Shown here piece after piece: positions 7,754 to 17,036 of a stretch of DNA of 64,000 nt (positions are counted from its first letter, which is position 1; the number at the start of each line of letters is the position of its first letter). Origin of the DNA: Bin5 sp022821545. Its GTDB lineage: Bacteria; Chloroflexota; Anaerolineae; Caldilineales; Caldilineaceae. The notes under the pieces were generated by a model. That model saw nothing but the letters and a program-made list of their open reading frames with translations, searched no databases and had not been told where the DNA came from. The translations under genes were made by a program, and so were the position numbers. The stretch is from the NCBI GenBank assembly GCA_963664085.2, contig CAXXLO010000002.1:4464001-4528000 (forward strand), read 5' to 3'.

Positions 7754-9541
7754 ATGAGCGAAACGATTGAAGCAACCATCAAGACGACACCGGCGAATGT
7801 GGAAGCCGAGCAGGCAGTGCTCGGTTCCCTTTTGATCGATCCGGATGCTATTGTCAAGGTTGCCACTACGCTGCAAGACGCCGACTTCTATCGCGAGCCG
7901 CACCAGTGGATCTATAGCGCGTTGCTGGCCCTGCATGAACGGCGGGAACCGGCAGATTTCGTGACGCTCGTCGACGAACTTGAGAGAAACGAACGCCTCG
8001 AAGAGATCGGTGGCCCCGCCTATATAACGCAGCTGATCAACAGCACGCCGACGGCCATATATGTCGACCATTACGCGCGCATCGTAGAACGCACCGCCAC
8101 TCTGCGGCGCCTGATCGGGGCGGCTAACCAGATCGCCGAACTCGCCTATGACGAAAGCCATGAAGTTAACGAAGTTGTCGACAGGGCGGAAGGGATTATT
8201 TTCGGCGTCAGCGAGAGCCGTATTCACAGAGATCTGACACCGGTTGCGCGCGTATTGGACGAAGTCGTCGACCAGATCGACTTTCTGGCCCGCAATCAGA
8301 ACAGGCTGATGGGCGTTCCCACCGGCTTTGTCCTGCTTGACAAGATGCTGGGCGGTTTCCAGAAGAGTGACCTGATAATAGTTGCCGGCCGTCCTGGAAT
8401 GGGCAAGTCCAGCCTGGGACTGTCAATCGCCCAGAATGCCGCCCGCCGCTACAATGCCCGCGTTGCCATTTTCAGCCTGGAGATGAGCAGTGAGCAGGTT
8501 GTTCAACGTCTGCTCTCCATCGAGACCGCCATCGACAGTCATCGCTTGCGAATGGGTCAGATCGATGAGGAAGAGTGGCCGATCCTGGTTGAAGCAGCGA
8601 ATACACTCTCCGGAACCAATATCTTTATAGACGACACACCGAGCGCGTCGGTGCTGGAGATCAGAACCAAGGCGCGCCGTCTATACGCCGAACGCGGCAT
8701 CGATTTAATTGTCGTCGATTACATGCAGCTGATGTCCGGGGGTGGAAGTGGAGGGCCTCGAGGGGAAAACCGTCAGCAGGAGATCAGTTTCATCAGCCGC
8801 TCCTTGAAGGGACTGGCCCGAGAACTCAACGTGCCCGTGATCGCCCTCAGCCAGCTAAGCCGGGCGGTCGAGACCAGGGCAAACAACAAGCCGGTGCTCT
8901 CCGATCTGCGCGAAAGCGGGTGTCTCTGCGGGGACACTCGGGTCTACCAACCCGAATTGGGCGTGTCGCTTCCGATATCGGAACTGGCGCATCACAGAAT
9001 GTTCAAGGTCGCAGCCCTCGATCAGACAAGACGCAGCCTTGTGGCGGCCAGCGTCAGCAACGCATTCCACACTGGCGCCAAACCGGTCTTCCTCCTTACG
9101 ACAAAACAGGGCCGGACGATTCGCGCGACCGCCAATCACAAATTTCTTACCGAACAGGGATGGAAGCGTCTGGACGAACTACGCGATAGTGATAGAGTTG
9201 CCGCACAATCAGCAACAATGGCAGGCTCCGTTCTCTGGGACCAGGTGGCCTCGATTCACGCTGACGGGATTGAAGACGTATACGATCTCACGGTGCCGTT
9301 CTATCACAATTTTGCCGCCAACGAATTCATTGTCCATAACTCGATTGAACAGGACGCCGACGTTGTCATCTTTGTCTATCGAGAAGATTACTACAACGAA
9401 GAGTCGGACCAGCAGAACATCGCCGACCTGATGATCGCCAAGCACCGCCACGGTACCACGGGAACGGTCAGCCTCTATTTCCGCAAGGAACTGACCCAGT
9501 TTCGCGATCTGGAGCTGCGGCGAGAAGACCTGGACTATTAG
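7754..9541 (+). CDS. dnaB: replicative DNA helicase DnaB, interrupted by a mini-intein
   Basis: The hexameric 5'-3' fork helicase. The 595-residue precursor has the N-terminal DnaB domain (EAEQAVLGSLLIDPDA), a linker, and the RecA-like core: Walker A AGRPGMGKSS near 211-220, FSLEMSS, Walker B LIVVDYMQLM and VIALSQLSR. The chain is broken after LSDLRESG by a 140-residue intein (residues 390-529) and resumes at SIEQDADVVIF. Without the intein the protein is 455 residues, a normal DnaB length. The ATG has no evident Shine-Dalgarno, so it may be leaderless or weakly translated. It is followed by a DnaD-like gene and a loader, as expected for primosome genes. Confidence 0.97.
   Translation: MSETIEATIKTTPANVEAEQAVLGSLLIDPDAIVKVATTLQDADFYREPHQWIYSALLALHERREPADFVTLVDELERNERLEEIGGPAYITQLINSTPTAIYVDHYARIVERTATLRRLIGAANQIAELAYDESHEVNEVVDRAEGIIFGVSESRIHRDLTPVARVLDEVVDQIDFLARNQNRLMGVPTGFVLLDKMLGGFQKSDLIIVAGRPGMGKSSLGLSIAQNAARRYNARVAIFSLEMSSEQVVQRLLSIETAIDSHRLRMGQIDEEEWPILVEAANTLSGTNIFIDDTPSASVLEIRTKARRLYAERGIDLIVVDYMQLMSGGGSGGPRGENRQQEISFISRSLKGLARELNVPVIALSQLSRAVETRANNKPVLSDLRESGCLCGDTRVYQPELGVSLPISELAHHRMFKVAALDQTRRSLVAASVSNAFHTGAKPVFLLTTKQGRTIRATANHKFLTEQGWKRLDELRDSDRVAAQSATMAGSVLWDQVASIHADGIEDVYDLTVPFYHNFAANEFIVHNSIEQDADVVIFVYREDYYNEESDQQNIADLMIAKHRHGTTGTVSLYFRKELTQFRDLELRREDLDY
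8921..9340 (+). other. DnaB mini-intein (no homing endonuclease)
   Basis: An in-frame protein-splicing element of 140 residues. It starts with Cys1 (CLCGDTRVY, block A), has block B with the TxxH motif (TANHKFLT), lacks any LAGLIDADG or HNH domain, and ends in block F (VYDLTVPFYHNFAANEF) and the block G penultimate His and terminal Asn (VHN). The +1 residue is Ser341-type (codon TCG at 9341). All canonical splicing residues are present, so it should be active. The insertion point between ESG and SIEQDAD is the classic DnaB site also used by the cyanobacterial and Rhodothermus DnaB inteins. Confidence 0.95.
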
Positions 9542-9605
9542 TTCGCAGTTTCACTGAATCTACGCAGGCATTCGTGATAAAGACGCATTTTCAGTCGGAG
9601 CAGAA

Positions 9606-10343
9606 GTGACTCGACAACCTCCAGGCTTTATCGGTTTTCCTGATCAGGAGATACAGGCGGTCGTCGTTCCGGATCTGTTTTTTGTAGACCTTCTCCCCCA
9701 GATCGATGACCTGGCGGAGCTGAAGCTGACAGTCTACTTTTTCTGGCTGCTGAACGAGCAGGAAGGGCCGCTGCGATTTGTCCGCGGGGAGGACTTGCGC
9801 CGGGACGAAACGCTTCTGAAGAGCTTGAATCTGGACAGCGAACTGCGAACTCCCTTGAACGTGTTGGAAGAGGCGCTCAAGCGCGCGGTCGTGCGCAACA
9901 CACTGATCCGAATGGATGTGGAAACGAACGCGCAAAGCGGCGCGAAGGGGCAAAACGGTCAGAGCGGGCAGAATGAAGGCGTTTCTCCTACAGCAGACGG
10001 GGAGACGCCAGTCGAGGACTGGTATTTCCTGAATTCGGCCAAAGGACGCCAGTCCGTCGCTGCCATCCGCCAGGGCAGGTTGGCTGAGCTGCAGGGCATA
10101 ATACCTGACGAAGCCCGGCTGCGGGTTGAGCGACCGAATATCTTCGTGCTATACGAGCAGAACTTCGGCCTGATGACAGCAATGATTGCCGACCAGCTCA
10201 GGGACCTTGAAAAAAGCTACCCTCCCGACTGGATCACTGAGGCAATGGAGATTGCTCTTCTCAACAACAAGCGCCACCTGAACTACATTCGCGCGATACT
10301 GAGAAGGTGGGAAACGGAAGGCAAGGACGAAGGTTATGGATGA
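9606..10343 (+). CDS. DnaD-like primosome protein
   Basis: A 245-residue protein. The C-terminal part (about 175-240: NIFVLYEQNFGLMTAMIADQ, then ILRRWETEG) is a DnaD/DnaB2 C-terminal domain, which binds single-stranded DNA in replication restart and initiation. The N-terminal part is probably winged-helix-like, and the two are joined by a Gln/Gly/Ser-rich linker near 115-140. It starts at GTG 9606 with CGGAG seven nt upstream. It overlaps the next gene by 8 bp (stop TGA 10341-10343, next ATG 10336), so the two are translationally coupled. Its position between dnaB and a helicase loader supports a primosome role. Confidence 0.88.
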   Translation: MTRQPPGFIGFPDQEIQAVVVPDLFFVDLLPQIDDLAELKLTVYFFWLLNEQEGPLRFVRGEDLRRDETLLKSLNLDSELRTPLNVLEEALKRAVVRNTLIRMDVETNAQSGAKGQNGQSGQNEGVSPTADGETPVEDWYFLNSAKGRQSVAAIRQGRLAELQGIIPDEARLRVERPNIFVLYEQNFGLMTAMIADQLRDLEKSYPPDWITEAMEIALLNNKRHLNYIRAILRRWETEGKDEGYG

Positions 10344-11847
10344 GTTGAACGACCTTCTGCGGGGTATGGCTGAAGGGATGAATGGGGGTAGACAGCCGAA
10401 CTACCGCGACGCCGCAGATCGGGAGTCTGCCGACGACATGGGCGCGGCGCCAGGGCGGGACCGTCCGGCACCGCCGGGGCTGCCTTCGCGCTCACAGCGT
10501 CTGGGCCGCGACGAGCCGGTCCTTTGCGAAAGGTGCGGCGGCGCGGGTTTTCTCATCGACGATCTGCCGGTAGGCCATCCCGACTATGGCAGACCTGTCC
10601 CTTGTCGCTGCAAGCTGGACGAACGCCGCTCGAGACGGCGCAGCCACTTCAGGGATGTTCACAAGCTGGCAGCGCTGGCGCGATTCACTTTCGATAATTT
10701 CGATACGGATCTTTCCTATCTCCCTCCCCATAAACTTGATAGCCTGGAAAGGGCCTATGACGCGGCGTACGAATTTGCGTTGAATCCCGCCGGCTGGCTG
10801 TTATGCACCGGCACATACGGATGCGGGAAGACCCACCTCGCCGCGGCCATCGCCAACCACCGCATCGAGAATGACCTGTCAGCCATTTTCGTCGTCGTAC
10901 CCGATCTGTTGGACCACCTGCGTTCTACTTTCGGTCCCAGCAGCGAAACCAGTTATGACGACCTTTTCGACGAAGTTCGGAACACGGCCGTTCTGATCCT
11001 TGACGATCTTGGGGTACAGGTCACAAGCCCCTGGACGCAGGAGAAGATGTTTCAGATTCTGAATGACCGCTATAACAGACAACTGCCGACCGTCTTGACG
11101 ACAAATCAGCGGCTCGAAGACCTCGACCAACGACTGCGCAGCCGCCTTCAGGACCAGGACCTCGTAAGACATATCCCCATCCTTGCAACAGATTATCGCG
11201 TCGGCGCAAACCCGGGTCAGGGCGATCTGAGTACGCTCTCCTATCACGCATCGCAAACGTTTGACACGTTTGAAGTGCAGCGGCGCAACAGCTCCGCGGC
11301 GGTTTCTTCCAACCTGCGAAGAGTAAAGGAAGCGGCGGAGACATTCGCCATCAGTCCCGGAGGCTGGTTAATCCTTTTGGGCGCCAGCGGCGTAGGCAAG
11401 ACCCATTTGGCGGCGGCGATTTCGAATTTTCTGCGAGCGGGCGGGCTGGACGACATTATGTTCGTGGTCGTACCGGACCTGCTGGATCACTTACGGGCGG
11501 CCTTTAGTCCCCAGTCCCCCGTACCTTACGATCGCCGCTTTGACGAATTGAAGCGCACTCCCATGCTCGTTCTGGACGATCTTGGGACCGAGAGCGCAAC
11601 ACCCTGGGCTAAAGAGAAGCTGTTTCAGCTCCTCAATTTCCGTTACACGGCGCTGCTGCCGACTGTCATTACATCGAGCATCGCGGAGGATAAACTGGAG
11701 CCCTGGCTGCGCACTCGCATAAATGATGCGAACCATTGCCATGTATTGACTATTGAAACTGCCAGCTATCGCGGCAGCGCCGATCAGAAGGAATCGCGCC
11801 AGCTCAAGCGTCCGCAGAATCTATCGGGGGGTAAAATCCCCTATTGA
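10336..11847 (+). CDS. DnaI/DnaC-type helicase loader with two AAA+ ATPase modules
   Basis: A 503-residue protein. A zinc-binding N-terminus (CERC at 64-67 and CRC at 90-92) as in DnaI is followed by two complete, mutually similar AAA+ domains. Module 1 has Walker A GTYGCGKT (159-166) and Walker B LILDDL (220-225); module 2 has GASGVGKT (349-356) and LVLDDL (411-416). Both contain the phrase VVVPDLLDHLR and an arginine near the end (LRSRL, LRTRI). The sensor-1 position is TTN in module 1 but TSS in module 2, so the second may differ in ATP turnover. Ordinary DnaC and DnaI loaders have one AAA+ domain and are about 250-310 residues. The role, loading DnaB with DnaD, is inferred from the neighbours. 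Confidence 0.9.
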   Translation: MDELNDLLRGMAEGMNGGRQPNYRDAADRESADDMGAAPGRDRPAPPGLPSRSQRLGRDEPVLCERCGGAGFLIDDLPVGHPDYGRPVPCRCKLDERRSRRRSHFRDVHKLAALARFTFDNFDTDLSYLPPHKLDSLERAYDAAYEFALNPAGWLLCTGTYGCGKTHLAAAIANHRIENDLSAIFVVVPDLLDHLRSTFGPSSETSYDDLFDEVRNTAVLILDDLGVQVTSPWTQEKMFQILNDRYNRQLPTVLTTNQRLEDLDQRLRSRLQDQDLVRHIPILATDYRVGANPGQGDLSTLSYHASQTFDTFEVQRRNSSAAVSSNLRRVKEAAETFAISPGGWLILLGASGVGKTHLAAAISNFLRAGGLDDIMFVVVPDLLDHLRAAFSPQSPVPYDRRFDELKRTPMLVLDDLGTESATPWAKEKLFQLLNFRYTALLPTVITSSIAEDKLEPWLRTRINDANHCHVLTIETASYRGSADQKESRQLKRPQNLSGGKIPY

Positions 11848-11867
11848 GAGTAGCAATTTGACCCCTT

Positions 11868-11897
11868 TTCCAACGCTTAGTCAGCTTATGATATAAT
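11868..11897 (+). promoter_or_regulatory. promoter with extended -10 for the SH3 lipoprotein gene
   Basis: A perfect TATAAT (11892-11897) preceded by TGA in the extended -10 position, with TTCCAA (11868-11873) 18 nt upstream as a weak -35. It lies about 75 bp before the preferred start codon. Confidence 0.55.
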
Positions 11898-11969
11898 CTT
11901 CTGGCCCTTTTTCCTCCGTTGTTTCCGTATGACCGCCTGCCTATTGATATGAAGAGGGGAATCCGTTCT

Positions 11970-12887
11970 ATGCGCTGGTTACGCCTGCCGACCTTTTTGT
12001 TTACGCTCCTGCTGGTTGCCGCCTGCGGCTCGCGGAATGCGTCGGTAGAACCGGCCCTTCCCACAAATACGCCGGTACCGACATTCACCGCTACTCCGGC
12101 CGGCGCAGCGCCCGCGACAGGTGAAGGGGAGGTCAGTTCGCAGACGCCGTCCCAACCAGCCGCGACACCGGCGCCTGCGGTGGCGGCGGCAACTGCAACG
12201 CCTGAGTCTCCTACGGCAACGATTGGGAATGTACTCATGAATGTTCGCGGAGGCCCGGGCACCAACTACAACGTCGTGGGTACGGCTTCGCCCGGCCAGG
12301 AGTTCCAGATCACCGGCAAGAATCCGGGGCTCGGCGACTGGTGGCAGATTGACTTCGGAGGCCGAACGGGGTGGGTCTACAGCCAACTGGTTACTGCAAC
12401 GAATGCCGAAACCGTGCAGGTGGCCCTGAACATTCCGGCACCCCCGCCGCCGACCGCCACTCCGGTCCCGCCGACCGCTGTTCCCGAGCCGACACAACCC
12501 CCTGCGCCGCGGTTCCCGTACACCTTGGTAAACGAAGGGAACTGTAGGAGCCATGCGGCCATTAGTTTCTTCAATGGCTTCGTCCGCGACGTCAACAACA
12601 ATCCGGTGAACGGTGTGTGTGTGCATATCGCCTTTCACGGGCCCAGGAACACGAAGTGTACCGGCTGCGGGGACGAATCAGGCAAGTGGGGTTTCACGCC
12701 CTTCGGGCAACAGACCGGGTCGGGGACGACCGTTGAGATCTATGTCGTCAATTGTCCGGCTGGAGTGCCGCAGGACCGGGGAATGTCAGGAACCGCAACA
12801 GGCCCTCTTTCCCCAATTTCCGAAAAATGGGTCAGAACGCTCAGTGGCGGCTTGACTTGCTCCGACATTACATTCAGGAAAAACTAG
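11970..12887 (+). CDS. SH3-domain lipoprotein
   Basis: A 305-residue surface lipoprotein. The signal peptide ends LLVAAC (lipobox), followed by a long Pro/Thr/Ala-rich linker. A bacterial SH3 domain follows (NVRGGPGTNYNVV through GGRTGWVYSQLV), then another Pro-rich linker. The C-terminal beta domain starts at ISFFNGFVRDVNNNPVNGV and resembles carboxypeptidase-regulatory folds, with conserved-looking cysteines. Such proteins usually bind cell-wall or extracellular polymers; no enzyme motif is seen. ATG 11970 is preferred because AGAGGGG lies 10 nt upstream; ATG 11949 in the same frame is the alternative. The glycoside hydrolase follows after 74 bp. Confidence 0.82.
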   Translation: MRWLRLPTFLFTLLLVAACGSRNASVEPALPTNTPVPTFTATPAGAAPATGEGEVSSQTPSQPAATPAPAVAAATATPESPTATIGNVLMNVRGGPGTNYNVVGTASPGQEFQITGKNPGLGDWWQIDFGGRTGWVYSQLVTATNAETVQVALNIPAPPPPTATPVPPTAVPEPTQPPAPRFPYTLVNEGNCRSHAAISFFNGFVRDVNNNPVNGVCVHIAFHGPRNTKCTGCGDESGKWGFTPFGQQTGSGTTVEIYVVNCPAGVPQDRGMSGTATGPLSPISEKWVRTLSGGLTCSDITFRKN

Positions 12888-12961
12888 GGAGCGCGGCGTC
12901 GAGTTGATCCTTACTCGTTTCCTTCCTGGAAGCTGGGTTAGACATCTGAGATTCGAACATT

Positions 12962-14242
12962 GTGAAACGCGCAGTACGTGAAACTCTGATTCTGTGGGCC
13001 GGCCTGCTGCTGTGCGGCGGACTGGCCCTTTTGCTGTTGGCTGCGGGCCCTTCTCGACTGTGGCTCGAGGCTCAAACGGGCGAGACCGACTTTCTCCCCC
13101 AGATCAAGGGGCTGACCGACCTGGCCGGAGGCGTTCTGAGGCCGCGGCCTCAGCTTGCTCCGCAGGAAGTGACCGATCATGCCGAAGTCTCCCCGTTCGG
13201 TGTGAATATCTTCCTGGAACAGGAGGTCGAACCTGCCAAACGGGAAAGGGCAGTACAACTGGCCGCAGAGGCCGGATTCAGGTGGTTGCGGCAGGAGTTT
13301 GTATGGGAGGACATCGAGGTTCACGGCAAAGGCGATTTCGAGGACCGCCGTCACGAACCGGCCCGCTCCGCCTGGCAGAAATACGATCAGATCGTAGCCC
13401 TGGCCGAGAAGTACGATTTGCAGCTGATAGTCAGAATCTCCAATCCGCCGGCCTGGAGCCGCGCCAAGGGCAACGATGCCGGTTCCTACGCGCCGCCCGA
13501 CAACTACCAGGATTTCGCTGATTTCGCCGGCGCCGTGGCCGCACGTTACCAGGGCCGGATCCGATACTATCAGCTGTGGAACGAACCCAATATCTTCCCC
13601 GAATGGGGTGTAAGCGCCATTGATCCGGAAGCGTACGTCGAACTGCTCGCGTCAGGCGCCAGCGCGATTCGCGCCGTCGACCCCGAAGCCGTGATCATCG
13701 CCGGCGCGCTGGCCGCAACTGTAGACCTGGACGGGACGACGGTCCCCGAACGCAGCTTTTCGGATCTGCTTTTCCTGCAGAGGATGTACGACGCCGGCGC
13801 CTCCCCCTACTTCGATGTAATGGCAACGCAAGGTTACGGGCTTTGGTCCGGGCCGACCGACCGGCGCATGCACCCGCGCGTCATGAACTTCGGCAGGCCG
13901 CAGTTCATACGCGATCTGATGGTCGTCAACGGCGATGGACATAAGCCAATCTGGATAAGCGAGATGAACTGGAATGCGGCCCCGACGGACGTCGAGCCGC
14001 GTTACGGGCGCGTTAGTCTCGACGAGCAGTCGTCGAACCTGCCCCGGGCCTACGAGCGCATTCGAGAGGAGTGGCCCTGGTTGGGCGTCGCCAACGTCTG
14101 GTATCTGAAGCGGGCCACGGACCTCTGGGAGCAGAACCGGCAACCGGAGGCCTATTTTCGTCTTCTCGCGCCGGATTTCACCCCGCAGCCGGTATATGAT
14201 TCGGTCCGAGCCTACATTTCCAGCGTTGGCGGTCAAGACTAG
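12962..14242 (+). CDS. membrane-anchored glycoside hydrolase (clan GH-A, GH5/GH39-like)
   Basis: A 426-residue protein with an N-terminal membrane anchor or signal (ILWAGLLLCGGLALLLLAAG) and a TIM-barrel hydrolase domain from about residue 75. The acid/base Glu is in YYQLWNEPNIFPEW and the probable nucleophile Glu in PIWISEMNWNAAP, the two-Glu arrangement of clan GH-A retaining enzymes. The substrate cannot be read from sequence. GTG 12962 is the start in frame; no clear ribosome binding site precedes it. The GT39-type gene starts 3 bp after its stop, so they are probably co-transcribed and act on the same exported polysaccharide or glycoprotein. Confidence 0.85.
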   Translation: MKRAVRETLILWAGLLLCGGLALLLLAAGPSRLWLEAQTGETDFLPQIKGLTDLAGGVLRPRPQLAPQEVTDHAEVSPFGVNIFLEQEVEPAKRERAVQLAAEAGFRWLRQEFVWEDIEVHGKGDFEDRRHEPARSAWQKYDQIVALAEKYDLQLIVRISNPPAWSRAKGNDAGSYAPPDNYQDFADFAGAVAARYQGRIRYYQLWNEPNIFPEWGVSAIDPEAYVELLASGASAIRAVDPEAVIIAGALAATVDLDGTTVPERSFSDLLFLQRMYDAGASPYFDVMATQGYGLWSGPTDRRMHPRVMNFGRPQFIRDLMVVNGDGHKPIWISEMNWNAAPTDVEPRYGRVSLDEQSSNLPRAYERIREEWPWLGVANVWYLKRATDLWEQNRQPEAYFRLLAPDFTPQPVYDSVRAYISSVGGQD

Positions 14243-14245
14243 ACT

Positions 14246-16690
14246 ATGCTGAAGATGACGGCGCGACCGTCTCTTTTGCGTTGCGCCCTATTCGTTGCCA
14301 TTTTGGCGCTTGCCGCATTTGTCCGCTTCTACTGCCTCTCCTGTTCTTCCCTCTGGCACGACGAAGGTAACTCCTGGGCTGTGGCGCAACGCAGCTTCGA
14401 TCAGATCGCGAGAGACGCCGCGGCCGATATCCATCCGCCAGGCTACTACTGGCTCCTGAAGCTCTGGGCTGGCATGGCCGGCTTCTCCGCTTGGGGGCTT
14501 CGCAGCCTTTCGGCGCTGGCGGGCCTGCTATCCGTAGCGGTCGTCTACCGTATCGCGCGGGAGACGACCGCCGGCACGTTGAGGTCCTCCTACCAGTACG
14601 CGTTCCTCGCATCCTTCCTGGCCGCCCTGAGTCCCTTTCAGGTCTACTACAGCCAGGAAGCGCGTATGTACGCGCTGCTGACGCTGGAAGGTTCCGTCCT
14701 GATGTGGTCGCTGGCGGCCATGAAAAATCGGGTAGACGCACAAGGTCTGAGATCCCCGGTTGCCAAGTATGCCGTCCTCTACCTGCTTGCGGCCAGCGCG
14801 GGCCTGTGGACGCATTACATCTTTGCCCTTCTCCTGGCCGCGGCGGGGGGAGCGGCAGTTTGGTGGTGGCTGGGGAGCAGGCAGCTGCGGCGCGCCGCAG
14901 GGAGTGAACACGGCCTTGATACCGCAGTCTACAGGAGCAAGTCAGATCGCTGGAAGCCCTTCTTCCTCTTCCTGGTCCTGAATTTCCTCGCGCTGCTGGC
15001 ATACTCACCCTGGCTGGCAACGGGCATTGAACGACTGCTCAGCTGGCCATCCCAAGAGGGACTTACCGGCGCGCTGGAGGGGCTAAGACTGACGCTTCAG
15101 ACCTTTGCCACTGGGACGATCCGCACTGGACCGCAGCTGGCGTGGGGAGGGCTTCTGTTGGTCGCATTTCTTCCCATTTGCGGACTTTGGAATCTGAGGC
15201 GCTCCGCGGCAGGCACGGTCTTACTGCTCTGGTTGCTCTTGCCTCTGGGGGCAATATTCAGTTTCGGTCTGGTCAGTACCCCGTACTTGAAATTCCTCCT
15301 GATACTTTCGCCTGCCTGGTGCCTCGCTGCGGCCGCTTGTCCCCGATGTCTCCCTACTCAACTGTTCTCGGTCAGCCCATTGAGTAGGCCTCTGGCATCG
15401 CAGAGCGGGGAAGGGAGGGGAGATCCGAAGGCAAGTCGACTGCCTTATTCATCCGTTGCCGCCGGCGCAACTGCCGTTCTGGCCGCCGTTCTGGCCGTAA
15501 CCGCGCTCCCACCCTACTACGCCGACCCTGCAGCGCGTGACAACTACGCGGGCATTGCCCGGACGGTATCTGCCCTTGGTGACCCGAATTGGGACATTGT
15601 CGTTCTGAATGCTCCTGGACAGGCTGATGTTTGGCGCTTCTACGATGTTGGGTTTGACTTTATTCCACTGCCCGCGGACAGGCCTCCCGACCGGGCCGGA
15701 ACTGAACAGACACTGGATAGAGAGACTGCTGAACGCCGGCGGATCTTTGCAGTTTTTTGGGCGACCGAGCAGTCCGACCGGGAGAGTATCGTCGAGAATT
15801 GGTTGGGAAGACACGCTTACAAAGGATGGGAAAGCTGGCAAGGCAATGTTCGGTTTGCGACCTACTCCATGCCAGGAGGTCTCACTTGCAGGGCCCTGGA
15901 TCAGCCCCAGATCTTTGAAGAGGTCGCTGAGCTGTCCGAGATTTGCCTCTCACAGGAGCCCTTGGCGCCCGGTGATACTCTTATGGTGGGGCTGCGCTGG
16001 CGACCGCTCAGAGAGCCTGACCGGCGTCTCAAAGTAACGGTGCAACTGCTGGATGCCCGCGAACAGGTGATCGTGCAACGGGACGGTGAACCGGCAGGCG
16101 GATCATTGCCGACCACGGCCTGGAATGTCGGCGAGCTTGTCACCGACAATCATGGCCTCTCTCTGCCGTTTGGCACACCTCCCGGCGACTATCGCCTGAT
16201 CGCCGCACTCTATGACGCCGAAACCGGATTGCGGCTCCCCGTCAACGCCGGCGACGCAGTTGAACTCGCCCGGCCGAGCATAGTCCGTCCCAAACAAGAG
16301 CCGCCGGCGTCGGTTATCCCTTTTCAGCACCGCACGAGCCTTGATTTTGGTCAAGTGGAGGCCGTCGGATATAGCTATCATCATAAGGCCTTTGCACATG
16401 CGCCATTGACGGCTCTTTCCGCGGGAGAAATGCTCCAGGTAACGCTGTACTGGAGGGCGCCTTCACCCCTTCCCTCAGACTGGCCGGAGAACCTTGAGAT
16501 GCGGCTCGTCCTCGGCGGTCAGTCCATAAGGGTCCCTTTGGCCGGGGGCAACTACCCAACCAGCCGGTGGCGCGCCGGCGAACTGGTCAGGAGCGCCTTC
16601 GAAATCCAATTCGACGGATCGGACACCCTGCTCTGGCTGGAAGTCGAAAATACGCGAAAGCGGTTGGGCCGCATTCCTCACATCGACTGA
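14246..16690 (+). CDS. GT39/ArnT-like membrane glycosyltransferase with C-terminal beta domains
   Basis: An 814-residue polytopic protein. The N-terminal 380 residues hold about ten membrane segments with the GT39/PMT signature in the first loop (SSLWHDEGNSWAVAQ, then DIHPPGYYWLLK), where the DE pair is expected to be catalytic. Such enzymes move sugars from polyprenyl-phosphate donors to exported proteins or glycolipids. The last 280 residues have no membrane segment and look like two extracellular beta-sandwich units (PGDTLMVGLRWRPL and AGEMLQVTLYWRAP), a layout also seen in the 58238-60589 protein. The start follows the glycoside hydrolase stop by 3 bp. Confidence 0.83.
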   Translation: MLKMTARPSLLRCALFVAILALAAFVRFYCLSCSSLWHDEGNSWAVAQRSFDQIARDAAADIHPPGYYWLLKLWAGMAGFSAWGLRSLSALAGLLSVAVVYRIARETTAGTLRSSYQYAFLASFLAALSPFQVYYSQEARMYALLTLEGSVLMWSLAAMKNRVDAQGLRSPVAKYAVLYLLAASAGLWTHYIFALLLAAAGGAAVWWWLGSRQLRRAAGSEHGLDTAVYRSKSDRWKPFFLFLVLNFLALLAYSPWLATGIERLLSWPSQEGLTGALEGLRLTLQTFATGTIRTGPQLAWGGLLLVAFLPICGLWNLRRSAAGTVLLLWLLLPLGAIFSFGLVSTPYLKFLLILSPAWCLAAAACPRCLPTQLFSVSPLSRPLASQSGEGRGDPKASRLPYSSVAAGATAVLAAVLAVTALPPYYADPAARDNYAGIARTVSALGDPNWDIVVLNAPGQADVWRFYDVGFDFIPLPADRPPDRAGTEQTLDRETAERRRIFAVFWATEQSDRESIVENWLGRHAYKGWESWQGNVRFATYSMPGGLTCRALDQPQIFEEVAELSEICLSQEPLAPGDTLMVGLRWRPLREPDRRLKVTVQLLDAREQVIVQRDGEPAGGSLPTTAWNVGELVTDNHGLSLPFGTPPGDYRLIAALYDAETGLRLPVNAGDAVELARPSIVRPKQEPPASVIPFQHRTSLDFGQVEAVGYSYHHKAFAHAPLTALSAGEMLQVTLYWRAPSPLPSDWPENLEMRLVLGGQSIRVPLAGGNYPTSRWRAGELVRSAFEIQFDGSDTLLWLEVENTRKRLGRIPHID

Positions 16691-16867
16691 TCTTCGTTTG
16701 CGCCCGTCAGGCGCAGTGGCCCAGGCGAATTCCCCTCTCCGGCGAGCCAACCTCAGCTTGACCCGATGGCCTGAATGTTGACACCTTCCGCTCTGATGCC
16801 AGTCGTCCCGACGTCCGGCAAGAAAGCCGGTCATTGGGCCGCTGATCCCGCGCCGACCCGGTTTCCT

Positions 16868-16896
16868 TTGACAAGGAGCTTTGCAGATAGTACGAT
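16868..16896 (+). promoter_or_regulatory. promoter of the HxlR regulator gene
   Basis: A perfect TTGACA (16868-16873), 17-nt spacer and TACGAT (16891-16896), about 140 bp upstream of the HxlR start. Nothing else is evident in the 16691-17036 gap. Confidence 0.55.
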
Positions 16897-17036
16897 GGTG
16901 CTCGACGTCAATGGAGTTCCGAGCCGGGAGGCAGACCGGGCTTTCGCCTTTCGAGCAAACTTTGCCCGGCCTTTGAAATGCGCTCAGGTTTTGCCAGGGA
17001 GACTTTGGGCGTTTGTGCAGGAAAGGACTGGCCCCG

